Origin: Endomychus coccineus
Lineage: Eukaryota; Arthropoda; Insecta; Coleoptera; Endomychidae
NCBI GenBank assembly: GCA_958510875.1
Contig: OY294068.1
Coordinates: 19,076,297-19,140,296, forward strand
Direction of reading: 5' to 3'
Length of the DNA: 64,000 nt
Shown here: positions 10,921-21,492 of the stretch, piece by piece
Numbering within the stretch: the first letter of the stretch is position 1
Layout of the letters: each line of letters begins with the position of its first letter
Translations under genes and position numbers: made by a program
The notes under the pieces: generated by a model
Databases searched by the model: none
The model's input: the letters and a program-made list of their open reading frames with translations, nothing else
Told to the model about the DNA's origin: nothing

Positions 10921-10974
10921 ACCACCAATTCAAATCAGTTCAATGAATTCGTAAATGCACATTTTTCATGGAAA

Positions 10975-11545
10975 ATTAAACATCAATGAATAGGCCTAAA
11001 TGAAACACATTGATATAGAGCAATGAAATTGTTCAGTCGACGTATAAAATACATTAACATTTCTATTTATTTTCAAGGGAAATGAAAGCGATGTCGCGGA
11101 ATTGATGTTATCTAAGAACCCCATTATTGGAGGCACATTTATGAGCTGTAGATATTCTCAATACGGTGTGAAGTATTTGATAAATCCATTAGTGGCGGCA
11201 GCGAAATAAGAGCCTCTGTTATTTCAAATATAATTATGGTTTCATAAGAACAATCTGCGAAAGCAGCCTCTCCGATGGTATGTCACGTATTTTATTATCA
11301 ATAGGTTGTCATAAAATTGAACTAAGCGCTCATCGGTTTGTTAAAGAGTTTTCTGGAAGTCTTTTGTTTTAAATTTTCTGATTCGAATATTCTGATGTTA
11401 ATTATAATCATTGATGATCATTAGATATCAATCTATTCAAATAAAACAACTATTACAAGTTTGATTTTCACTAATTTAAAAAATAAATGTAACAGTTTCG
11501 ATACATATTACAAAATATTATATTTACAAAAATATATTTTTTTTG
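10975..11545. other. Unassigned spacer
   Basis: A+T-rich, no motif recognised. Confidence 0.4.
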
Positions 11546-11640
11546 TTTAACACACTGCTGGACATCCAGGAATGTGGGTTCGAATCCCACCTTTGGTTCA
11601 GAGTCTTGAGTTTATTCATCTTGATAATCTCATGTTAAGT
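11546..11640 (+). repeat. tRNA-derived SINE-like repeat, copy 2
   Basis: GTGGGTTCGAATCCCAC is a perfect TpsiC arm: 5-bp stem and TTCGAAT loop. The downstream TTCATCTTGATAATCTCAT matches the tail of copy 1 at 3905-4030. No D arm or acceptor stem can be drawn, so I call it a SINE-like relic rather than a tRNA gene. Confidence 0.5.
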
Positions 11641-12550
11641 TATCTTCATAATTCGGTAGAACACGTCCACAAAATGCCATTCCTTGAACTCTTCAGCAAT
11701 AAAAATTTTTTTTCATCTTTGAAAGCTCGTAACTTTTCAACCACTCATTAGAAATATTTGTATTATGTATTGAAACTTGAGGAAAGACAGTGGTGCAGCA
11801 CACGCCTTCTTCTACGGCTATCAGCTGTTTCTGTGGGCGTATCCCGCTAATATATGACGTTAATGATAATCTTAGGATGGATGATTGAAGGATTGGTCAA
11901 ACCAATTGAGGGATTAAACGATAAACTAGTAGCAAACAGTAATATATTTATACAATTTCAACTGGAGATAATTATTAAGTTTTTGTTGATTGTTCAACAG
12001 AAAATCGGACTTCTCATACTTATTGGATCTAGGGATCAAAGCAAATTTAAACTCTTCTTTTATTGTATCCGTGTAACATGTTACAATAATCATTTATCAG
12101 TTATTGTTTGCCATGATTATGTGATCAACGAAAGTTGAATCAGATCTATCATTATGAAAGTGAGCCTATGCACTAAATGATTGATATAGAAGCACCTATG
12201 TTCAAATCAAATCTCTCAGTAGAGTTATTGCTACATGAGCATTAACATTCGTTCTTTTTATGAATCAGATCCTACGTTCAAGTCACAGGTGAAGTGTTAA
12301 TCTAAATTTATACGAACTGAAAACAAATTCATGTGGGAGGCAAAGTTAAATTTGAACATTCCTTGTTCTCTTCTTCATATGTCTCGAGCCACGTAAATGC
12401 ATATCTATGAATTGTGCCACCAGTAAAACTCGTGCGCCAGATGGGCTTTGTCGTATTTTTATGTTGAGCCGCTTTTCGTGCCGTACAATCATTTCCAATA
12501 TATCAACTATAAATCGGTGTAATACTTTCAGTATGTGATATTTCATCATA
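11641..12550. other. Unassigned spacer
   Basis: A 94-codon open frame at 11,854-12,138 (plus) is hydrophobic and A+T-rich with no recognisable motif. Nothing else is supported. Confidence 0.4.
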
Positions 12551-12791
12551 TCTTTTGAGGCACTTTTTTCTGTATAATCCAGTGGCGTCAAGAAAATTTA
12601 GAGAAAAGGTGCAATTCCGAGTGATGATGGCCTAAAGTTGTACTTTTTCACATGGGAATCATAGTTGCCTATGGTTTAGTTGTAACGGATTTTTCATCTT
12701 TCTAACTACGTATCATGTCGGGTAGCTTTTGATGTGTAAGTTCTTAATAGCGAAAACAATATTCAATTTTCTGACCTTTGAATAAATGTAT

Positions 12792-13127
12792 ATAATGTTA
12801 TCTTCTTCTACTGGGTAAAGTAAAGACTTAATTGCGTTTCTGTAAAACAATAAGTTTTTATTTGGAATGTTTTACACACATACATGTTTAATACATGATG
12901 AAAGTATACTCTAAATAGTTTTACAGTACTCACCTGTAAAACAATAAGAAACAACATATAAAGTCTCTAATTAAGATTCACTATTATTGTAATTTTTCAC
13001 AGTCGTGTGTCAGACATGACACAACCCCATAGTAAAAATATATTTGTCCTTGGCATCCACAGATGTAGTAGAACACATTCTTGAGAAAAGCAATCATATA
13101 GTAAAGTATGGAGTGATTTTCTTTACA
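12792..13127 (-). repeat. 3' LTR of the gag-only element
   Basis: Direct repeat partner of 14,130-14,465. It contains the last ~48 codons of the open gag frame, which runs into the LTR, and an internal duplicated TTGTTTTACAG. Confidence 0.85.
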
Positions 13128-14080
13128 TGCATGTTTTTTCTCTTCATATTTTTTTGTTTTAGTGTCAGAATGTATAAAAGGTTTTTTATTCTTCCCAATG
13201 AGATATTCTAGTTTACCTATTTTATTGTAGAGATCTTCTGTTTCTTGTAAAGTTTCTCTGTCAATTTTATCAGATACATAATTAGGCAGACCAAACGCTA
13301 TAAGGTCTATAAGAGTCCCAGCGTCAATTGATTTTCTTACCTCCAGTAGCAATTTTTCTTTTTTTAAAGCATACTCGAGTAATGAACCTGCTTGATATTT
13401 AAAGGCAAGAGCATATCTAATAGGTGACCATCCTTTGTTTGCGAAAGTCTCACAAAAATGTTTCTCCCATTTATCCCATTCTGATTCTACTGTAAGTTTC
13501 AATAACATGCAACTGTACCAATCAACACTGGAATATTCTAAAAAGTTTTTTAAAATTTCAATTTTCTTTTTATCTTCATCGATTTGGAAACGTTCACATT
13601 CTTTGTTGAAACTCTTAATCCACTGGTAAGCATTTGAGTTTTTGCCAGTGAATTTTTCAATCATGAAGTCCTTTGCAATTTTTCCTAAATTCTGGGTTTC
13701 ATATTTTTTTTTTCTTCAAGCAATTTCTCTATTAATTTTTCCCATGTCTGATTTGAACTACTGGGTATACATTCAGTTTTATTTGGTTGTGCCAAAATTT
13801 CTTCTAGGTACAAATCATTAAACTGTATGTTTTGTTCTTCATCTAAATATATCTTTGATATTTTATCTGTCAAGGTTATCCATATTTTCCTCGTTTGATG
13901 TCTTTTATATAATGATTTTTTTACCTTTGCAAAGTTTGTGGTAGTTATAATTTCTTGATGTTGATTTGCGGATTGACACTCGACTGGTATTTCAAAAACC
14001 TGTCCATCAGGCGTGGCGATTGATGTTATGCATATGATGTTTGATTTTTCATCTTCTGATGGTTTTACAGCAAAAGTCAA
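12984..14080 (-). pseudogene. Retrotransposon Gag-like protein, frameshifted
   Basis: The N-terminal part (Met at 14,080) reads AVKPSEDEKSNIICITSI and DGQVFEIPVE. The C-terminal part (13,664 down) has KFTGKNSNAYQWIKSFNKEC, DWYSCMLLKL, FANKGWSPIRYALAFKY, LLEYALKKEKLLLE and IDLIAFGLPNYVSDKIDRE, which matches the capsid-like Gag fold of insect LTR elements. The two parts are in different frames and meet at an A-run on the minus strand (plus-strand T-run about 13,707-13,716); one base there accounts for the break. The zinc-knuckle region expected after the capsid is missing: the frame runs straight into the 3' LTR at 13,127. Together with the lack of pol this marks an internally deleted copy or a dedicated non-autonomous family. 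Confidence 0.75.
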
Positions 14081-14129
14081 ACCTCAACTTTTCCATATTC
14101 GGTGAAATATTTACAGTAAATGTTGTTTT

Positions 14130-14465
14130 ATAATGTTATCTTCTTCTTCTGGGTAAAGTAAAGACTTAATTGCGTTTCTGTAAAACAATAAGTTTTTATT
14201 TGGAATGTTTTACACACATACATGTTTAATACATGATGAAAGTATACTCTAAATAGTTTTACAGTACTCACCTGTAAAACAATAAGAAACAACATTTAAA
14301 GTCTCTAATTAAGATTCACTATTATTGTAATTTTTCACAGTCGTGTGTCAGACATGACACAACCCCATAGTAAAAATATATTTGTCCTTGGCATCCACAG
14401 ATGTAGTAGAACACATTCTTGAGAAAAGCAATCATATAGTAAAGTATGGAGTGATTTTCTTTACA
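14130..14465 (-). repeat. 5' LTR of the gag-only element
   Basis: 336 bp, two mismatches to the 3' LTR. Sequence immediately downstream on the minus strand is AAAACAACATTTACTG; I cannot match it to a standard tRNA primer site starting TGG. Confidence 0.85.
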
Positions 14466-14679
14466 TGTATTAAACGCAAAAAGTAATATGGTAAAATATT
14501 ACTTTCGACAGACACATGATACATAGTTAGAAAGAGAAAGGAGAGTCCGTTTTAACTATGCCATAGCCAATTATGATTCCCATTTGAAAAAATACAAGTA
14601 GACCATAGCTCGAAATTGCCCCTTCTTCTTCAAATTTTCTCTACGCCACTGAATTATACAGAAAAAAGTGCCTCCATAA

Positions 14680-15845
14680 TGTGAAAGTTATTTCCTCCTA
14701 ACTTTACAAACAACCACGATATTCATATATATATGTCTAAAAGTATAAAAATACAACTTTTGTTTATAAGCCCAAAACAATAGACGATAGCAAATTTTTG
14801 CTAAAGAATATACTAAGGTAAAATTGATTATTGATTGAAAATTTCCAAAAACTAGAAAACAAAATTTAATTGCGAAAACATGTGTTGTGATATGGGAATC
14901 GTAGTCAAAACTTTGTCTAATCTGACATATGCATGTGGCAAGGCAGTCACCATAGTTGACACTGTTTCGATTTATCCTTCTTCGATTTTGAATACTGACA
15001 AATTTGTATAATTTGTCAACAAAACCAAAAGTAATTCACTCATTATTTCCTAAAAACTAGTGAACGATAACCTTATGAAATTATATTCTAAATAGACCTG
15101 TATCCTCTTGGATGTTATTTAGTAATCTCCTTCAAATGAGTCAATTAGTACAAGTCGTAAAAAAGGATCACGTCACTTCAAGATTATCCTGTACCTCTGA
15201 ATAATACGGTAACAAAAATCCGGTGATTTCGAGTGGTGGAAAATTCGATCTCCGACCGTTCTACCTACCACACATTTCAGATAAGGTTATCGTGGTTCTG
15301 GCGTCACGCATTGCCTACATTCTACCATAACGCAAGATCAAAAGATATTCGGAAACTGGAGTTCCGACGAGTATCCGGAATGTAACAAATAACGATTTTA
15401 GGGTCAGAAGACAACACACGAGATGAAAATTTCTAATACAGAACGTACAAGGATTTCATTCTCTCCCAAAGTAACAACTATTGGGAGTAAACTGCGAATT
15501 GTAATTAAAATTAGTAGTTTTCCAAAGATACTATTGCAAATACTCATATGCTAGTATACATAGTTATTTGAAAATTGATTCGAATTGTTGTTGAACTTTC
15601 TGTAATACTTTCAAGTCTCTCTATCTCTCCCTCTCTCTGCAACCCTAACCTCAAACTTTTTTCAAATGGCAACTTAGATCATGTGGTTTTATGGAATCAT
15701 GTTTAAGAACTCAATCCCATAGTATCAACAAAATACTGTGAAATCAGTCTTGACAAGTTTCCAAATAATCTATCATTAATTGTCTGAAGCCTACGCAATT
15801 GACCACTTCATTTGAAAAAGTATATCTTATTAAATAGTGATTTAT
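14680..15845. other. Unassigned spacer
   Basis: A+T-rich. A pyrimidine tract (CTCTCTATCTCTCCCTCTCTCT, near 15,615-15,637) is the only notable composition feature. No coding motif. Confidence 0.4.
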
Positions 15846-15897
15846 GTATAAAAATTCTCGGGAAATAGGTCACAATAACACTTTGTTTTAAATATTC

Positions 15898-15939
15898 GTC
15901 TTTACGTACGTTTCGGTCTCACGACCATCATCAGAAGAC
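15898..15939 (-). ncRNA. Hammerhead ribozyme, PLE family B, intact motif
   Basis: Read on the minus strand: GTCTT (stem I 5' strand), CTGATGA core, one extra T, GGTC-GTGA-GACC hairpin (stem II), GAAA, then stem III as CG-TA-CG closed by A-T, cleavage triplet GTA, and AAGAC, which pairs perfectly with GTCTT. Every conserved hammerhead base is present. Predicted self-cleavage is between minus-strand bases at plus positions 15,903 and 15,902. Hammerheads are known in PLE terminal repeats. The one unusual point is the unpaired T between the core and stem II. Confidence 0.75.
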
Positions 15940-16379
15940 TCACTATGTCTAAAAAGGGGGTTTAATAAAACTAATTATAGCACAAGCGTCCAAATCGCAC
16001 AATTTAACTTCAATCAAAAGAGCCCACGCCGTCGAAACGAACAGAACTACGATAATCGAAATTGTATCGTCAGAATTAAAGTATAAAAATTTTTTTTGTA
16101 GTAAGAATCCGCTATTCAGTAATATTATTAAAATATATGAGTGCATATTGATTGGTATTCTCACAACAAATGAGAAGAACGAAGTTATTTGACAAGTATC
16201 TACTTTCGAAACCAGATGTGTAGGATTTATGACTAGGTACTTAAGAAAGGTTACAGACCTGTACTGGGAAATTACTATTACGAATTCTTCCTAAAAACAT
16301 TTTCAACACTTATAAAGACGTATGTAAGAATTTGCAAGAGATTATTTAATCAAATTAGTATAAATATGCCTTAAATTTT

Positions 16380-18033
16380 GTGTATCTACCCTATGATTTA
16401 CAGATTTGGGGTCCCGTTTTATGTGAATCATCTCCAGGATATATCTTTTATAATAATTGGTTTCCTTAGTTAAGATATTAACATTTTTGTAATCAAATTG
16501 ATGGTTATAATCAAAGCAATGCTTAGCAAGGGCGGTGGAATTTTCTAAGTTGTTATTTCTTGTGCTTTATTTATGGCCGTACATTCTTTTTTGTAAATAT
16601 TGTTTAGAGATTCCAGTATAGGTTCCATCACAATCTAAACAATTCAATTTATACACTGTGTGGGTTTGTTTATCTTTGGGTATTAAAGGTTTTAGATTTG
16701 AGAAATATTTTCCAACACAGTTAGTAGGTTTATGCGCAACATTTATATCATACTTTTTCAAACATTTTTTGATTTTCTCTGAGGTCTCCGGAATGTAAGG
16801 TAGAGTTATAAAATTGTCTGTATTACCTTTTATGTTATTTTTATTAGACGAACCATTATAGATTTTGTTTATTCTTTCTTTAATGATAGGATTGAAAAAA
16901 GTTTTTGGGTAGCCATTCAATTCTAGTGTATTACGAACAATTTTTAAATTTTTGGGGCGGTCATCTGCGTGGGACAATTTTATCGCGCGATCTGTAAGGC
17001 TGTTTATGACACTTTTTTTATAACAAGCTGGTGCAACGGAATTGAAGTGAAGATAACGTTGAGACCATACTTCTTTAGTAAACCAAGAAGTTTTTATTTT
17101 TCCATCTGCATCATGCCTAATGTTCATATCTAGGAAATTTATGTTATTGTTTAATTCTATTTCACAAGTGAATTGAAGTTTACAGTGAAAATTGTTAAAT
17201 TTATCAATTACATATTAAATTTTATCGTTGGGAACACACATAAGGCAATCGTCTACATACCGTTTAAAGAATACAGGCCGAAAATCTAATGAACTCATAA
17301 CAGATTCCTCTAGGCACTCCATAACGAGGTTAGCAATGGTAGCTGAAATAGGAGATCCCATTGCTGTGCCGAATATTTGCCCAAAAAATTGCTCACCATA
17401 CTGAAAGTATGTGCATTCTTAACAAAATTTTACAGCATTTATAAATTCCGATTGATCTAGAGGTGTGTGGTTTTTAATCTCTGCCCAACGTTTTTTGATG
17501 CTATTCAATGCCAAAACAACAGGTATATTTGTAAATAAAGAAACAACGTCCAAGGAAATCAGTTGATGGTTTACGGGTACGGATTGATTTTTTATAAATT
17601 CATTAAAGTGCCATGAATCTTTTACATAGAATTCATTTTTTCCTATTATATTATTGATAGATTTTGATAGAAATTTTGATAAATTGTAAGTAGGCGCTCC
17701 AATATTACTAACAATGGGTCCTAGAGGTATATCATTTTTATGTAGTTTGGGAAGCCCATAGAGATAAGGTGCTAGCCCATTATGGCAAATTAATTTATTT
17801 TTTAATTCAATAGGGATTATCTTATTCTTATGCCATTTATTTATCAATTTATTCATGTTGTTTTGTACTGATAGAGTAGGATCAGATTTTAATTTTTTAT
17901 AAGTTGTTTCATCATTTAAAAGGTTTCCTATTTTGTTTTCATAGTCATTTCTATGCATTATGACGGTTTTATTACATTTATCCGCGTTCAAAACTAATAT
18001 TTGAGGGTTAGCATCTAAGAAATCTTTTGTTAT
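16380..18033 (-). pseudogene. PLE family B RT + GIY-YIG endonuclease ORF with three stops
   Basis: RT blocks in order: YLYGLPKLHKN and GPIVSNIGAPTYNLSKFLS (about 17,770-17,680); ISLDVVSLFTNIPV, motif A with its Asp (about 17,555-17,515); YFQYGEQFFG, FGTAMGSPISATIANLVMEC, motif B; and KRYVDDCL, motif C with both catalytic Asp intact (about 17,265-17,240). Then NFLDMNIRHD, and the endonuclease core HTVYKLNCLDCDGTYTGISK, YLQKRMYGHK, LAKHCFDYNHQF and YILEMIHIKRDP with the catalytic-type Glu. The frame is open throughout except for three TAA codons (about 17,417-17,419, 17,218 and 16,564). No frameshift was seen in 1.6 kb, so decay is slight. The start is lost with the 5' truncation. Confidence 0.85.
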
Positions 18034-18044
18034 TTAAAATATTG

Positions 18045-18838
18045 AAAAGTTGTTTTTATGCCTTGAGTAAAAAAATATAACGCAATGTTTAATTTCTCAT
18101 CACCTTTCAGTATTCAGGTTTTAGTATTTCGGTAGCCTGGTTTCGTATTGCTTCTGTGAGCTTTCATGAGAATAATTTGGAGTTATGGTGCTCTCAGAAA
18201 GGCAGCTTTGAGATGTCTGTGTCCCGATGTAACCCACTGTACGCCGTTATTACAGATTATAAGGATTTGAAACTTTGCAAATCGCGTTAATGTGGTACAA
18301 ATAGGAATAACATTGTTTTGGGACACGGTACCTTCCTTGTAAGAAATACTTCTGTTATCCATCTTCTGGTTTTTTCCAAATGAAGCATCGTCACAACAAT
18401 GTTTTTCTTGTTATAAATATATACACAATCATATATTGAACAAGCAGAAGTGTCCGTCACATTACTTCATCGAAGAGGTATTATAAACGAACACTGTAGA
18501 CTTTTCCATTTTTTTTTCAAATCACGTACTTTGTTGTTTGCCAAACAGTGTTTCATATAGTATCATGAACGTAAGTTTGATAGTTTGTCAATAATTTTAA
18601 CAGTATTTGGAATTATCATCATAGAGGTTTCAACTTTCACAACTCCGCTTGGCTCAAGTTCTCAAACGAAATGGATGATGCAGGGCGACAGACTGAGGCA
18701 TTAGTCTGGTGTCGAGGAGTCAATTTATGAATCAACACGGATCCCTGATAAGAATTATCATATGGCCGAAACGCTTGACTCATCCTCACTAACAACCCAG
18801 ATCATTATAAAGTAACGGACCCTACACCATATCAGGCT
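18045..18838. other. Unassigned spacer
   Basis: No motif recognised on either strand. Confidence 0.4.
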
Positions 18839-19825
18839 AGGTATGGAATCTCACATACCCCATACCAACAAATCATCGTCATCTGGTGAACTATGGCTCA
18901 ATAAAATCAGTTCTAGGGCCGTCGCTTCAAAACAAACAGCATATCGTTCTTGCCGCTTCGCAGTTGATGGTACACTTCATACCGCTTTCCCTATACCATC
19001 CAATGAAGCCAGAGGATTGAGACAGAGACAAGATGGCGCAATAATTGGAGAACTGGCAATGATTTTGACAAGGGGATCTGATAATCTAGTAGAGTTTAAT
19101 GCATCAAAAACTCAAGCTTGCATCTCACAATCCTTAATATGATGATGTCAAGTGCAACTGATCCCATGAAGTCTTCCATATCCATGGACCTTCTCCCAGG
19201 ATGATTTTTGGAGATCCATCGCAAGAACCGCAACACAACAACTTGGTCCTCTATTTCGTGCCAGAAGCTAATTCACATCCCAGCAGATTATCATAATCTA
19301 CAAAGCACAAATTCTACCTGCCCTGGAGAACTGTTCACATGTTTCGAGTTCGGCTTCCAAACAGAAGCTAAAGCTCTTGGATTCTATCCACAAGAGAGTT
19401 ATTCGTCTGATTGTTGATGTAACACTTACGAATTCATTGACCTTTCTGAAACACTGTAGAAAGTTGTGCAATCTTCCTTCTCTATAGTTATTTCCATGGT
19501 CGGGGCTCATCAGAAATCTCGTCTGTTGTTCTACCCTGAAAGATTCCAGATAGGCGGATTAGACGATCTCAAGTTAGTTAACCCTTATTGCCAAGTTCGA
19601 AACCTACCAGACTTAATTTTTCAATCGAACAGCGAAGTTGTTGAACTCTCTACCTAGTGAGGTCTTTCTCTATGCCTATAACCTCCAAACCTTCAAGAAA
19701 AATTCGAATTCGAATAACAGTGTTTGCTGATGGTTTCTGTTCTTCGGGATATCGAGCAGCAAATGTATTGTACGTTCTTGTTATAACTCTGTTGAAGTCT
19801 CCATAAATAATAAATAAATTTTAAA
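18839..19825 (+). pseudogene. CR1/Jockey-type LINE, RT C-terminal part and 3' end
   Basis: SCRFAVDGTLHTAFPIPSN corresponds to the region around the catalytic (F/Y)ADD box, here changed to AVDG. NLVEFNASKTQACIS is the next RT block. In other frames follow AQILPALENCSHVSSSASKQ and LLDSIHKRVIRLIVDVTL, the CR1-type thumb. The C-terminus recurs as SEVFLYAYNLQTFKKNSN, and the element ends in AATAATAAATAAATTTT near 19,822, a typical CR1-like 3' tail. Several frameshifts. A sister copy lies at 27,395-28,037 (minus). Confidence 0.75.
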
Positions 19826-20529
19826 AGTCTTTGTTCGGGTAATTCAACCATGCCGGCATTGTTTCCAATAATTTCAAACTAAATTACATTTCTTCATTCC
19901 CTGACAGTCGTAAAATCAGCCATGGCCAACTAGATTTATCAAACTTAAAAACGCATGCATGACAAAGGTGGAAGACTAGTATTTTGTAAATAAATCGAAA
20001 ACGATAATAATTAGGTATAGGGAGCCAAACAGAGTGTTGCCCTAATTTTTTTGTGCTGAATATGGCTTACTATTTGAAAATTTGGAGTTTCTGGCAATTT
20101 GAGAATTATTATCACAATATTTTTTTGTGAGCACCTCGTACAAGATCGGAAACTTTCATTGTGATATTTCTCTGCACTAAGTCTTTGACTACAAAATGCC
20201 AGAAGCTTGTTACGAAATATGCAGCCGTTATGAAGAAAATGTCAATTAAATACGGGTCTGCATCTGTAATTTTGTCTCTAAAATTGTAAATATCTCAAAA
20301 ACTGTTGAATTGCGATATAGGATATAAATTGAAGTGTACCTAGAATTTTATGTAGAATCTAAAAATGCAATACATTATAGGGCATACGACTTGAAATAAC
20401 GAAGTTGTCATCGACTTCCATTTTCACATTTTGAGATATCAATCGATGCATTTCGTGGTGTGACACCCTGTATAATATAACTAACCAACTGCTGATACTC
20501 GTTCTAAACATATGTTTTATGTCTGGTTG
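19826..20529. other. Spacer with MITE-like terminus
   Basis: TGACACCCTGTATA near 20,461-20,476 is the inverse of the TACAGGGTGTxxC ends of common insect MITEs. I found no matching opposite end, so this is only half an element. No coding. Confidence 0.4.
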
Positions 20530-21492
20530 TACCGGGATACCAAAAATTATCTTGATCAAGGGTTGTTGTGGAATCTAAAACGTGTGTCTTACTTTACGTT
20601 TGAAATAATTATGTCACTGTCACACTGACATCATCAATAACCTACAAATTTCATACCTATTTATTTCAGTTGTAAAACAATAATGAACTACAAATTATGA
20701 AATAATTATGTGATTTTTGAACCTTTTCAGAGATCGTGATAGCCACAATCCGGGTCAAAAACTGTGTTGAAATAGTTAATTTTCCGTAAATCGAATGACG
20801 TTCACGTGAGAAGCCCGTAGCACGCGAGTTAGAAAAGTGCAAACTGGTTGTACCTAATACGGCTTTACGACGACTTTTCGCGTGCCGTTTTCGCTCCGTG
20901 TAGTTAGATTTAGTATCGGACCGTGCCCGACGGCCCGTCTTTTTTCGGTAAATGTCCATTAAATAGGAAAATTTAATCAAAACAGTTTGAGCTATTCTCA
21001 GATCTCAGCTACGCGCGTCTAACGTGCGACTCACCAAAGGGAATTTTCTCACGACTAAAATATACACGAAGCGGGTAAAAGCTAGCGGCTCATAGCCAAA
21101 AACACTTTATTACAACTGGCACCAGTCGCACGGGGCAAGAAACGGCTCCAAATGAACAAGACCGAGGTAAAATGTATAAACTGTAACTTACGCGCAGCGA
21201 GCTCCTCGAGGGATATATCAAAATGATTTTGTTCGTAGCTAACTACGTAGGACGTCTGGCGTTCATGCAATTATGTTTTTAGATAATTCGAACCTTCTAA
21301 TTTCGATAGGCCACGTGAAAATCTCGAAGTCCAAAGCGCTAAAGACTTCTGAATGTTACAATATTCGTATAAAATTGCGAAATTTTAGGAGCTCCAAATT
21401 AATTATGACATAATTATTTCAAACGTAAAGTAAGACACACGTTTTAGATTCCACAACCACCCTTGACCAAGATAATTTCTGATATCCCGGTA
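20530..21492. mobile_element. DNA transposon-like element with 87-bp TIRs
   Basis: The left arm 20,530-20,616 and the complement of the right arm 21,406-21,492 differ at 4 of 87 bases; both start TACCGGGATA and include GTGTGTCTTACTTTACG. The interior (about 790 bp) is richer in CpG than its surroundings (for example near 20,810-20,940 and 21,000-21,220). It holds a 104-codon minus-strand open frame (20,666-20,980), basic in composition, with no recognised motif. No transposase and no clear target duplication. It is probably non-autonomous. Confidence 0.7.

Larger units (their letters stand above)
12792..14465 (-). mobile_element. Gag-only LTR retrotransposon, 1.67 kb, with 5-bp target duplication
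   Basis: Two direct repeats of exactly 336 bp (12,792-13,127 and 14,130-14,465) differ at two positions by my reading. The element is flanked on both sides by TGTAT (12,787-12,791 and 14,466-14,470), a 5-bp target-site duplication. Read on the minus strand the LTR starts TGTAAAG and ends CATTAT, not the usual CA. A purine-rich GAAGAGAAAAAA precedes the 3' LTR, as expected of a polypurine tract. The ~1-kb interior carries only a gag-like frame; protease, RT and integrase are absent. It is a young non-autonomous element that must borrow enzymes in trans. Confidence 0.85.
12555..14675. mobile_element. Long inverted-repeat element, host of a nested LTR element
   Basis: The left arm (about 12,555-12,725) and the complement of the right arm (about 14,505-14,675) share GGCACTTTTTTCTGTATAAT, CAGTGGCGT, GAAAATTT, GGGAATCATA, GGCTATGG and TTTCTAACTA in the same order over about 170 bp. 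Removing the LTR element at 12,792-14,465 leaves about 450 bp, that is, two arms with a ~100-bp centre: a fold-back or MITE-like DNA element. The arms are clearly diverged (old), whereas the LTR insertion is young. No transposase is seen. Confidence 0.65.
15846..18040 (-). mobile_element. Penelope-like element, family B, 5'-truncated
   Basis: The minus-strand order is RT (18,033 to about 17,130), linker, GIY-YIG endonuclease (to about 16,380), then about 500 bp of 3' terminal repeat with a hammerhead motif at 15,898-15,939 and an end in CGAGAATTTTTATA near 15,850. The same 3' terminal sequence recurs at 24,713-24,942, 35,915-36,395, 36,390-36,572 and 60,790-61,125, and the coding region recurs at 57,430-58,765. 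It starts abruptly in the RT, so it is a 5' truncation. Confidence 0.85.

Noticed and set aside
11565..11600. Possible tRNA gene from the perfect T arm
   Set aside because: No D arm, anticodon arm or acceptor stem can be formed upstream; fits a SINE-like relic.
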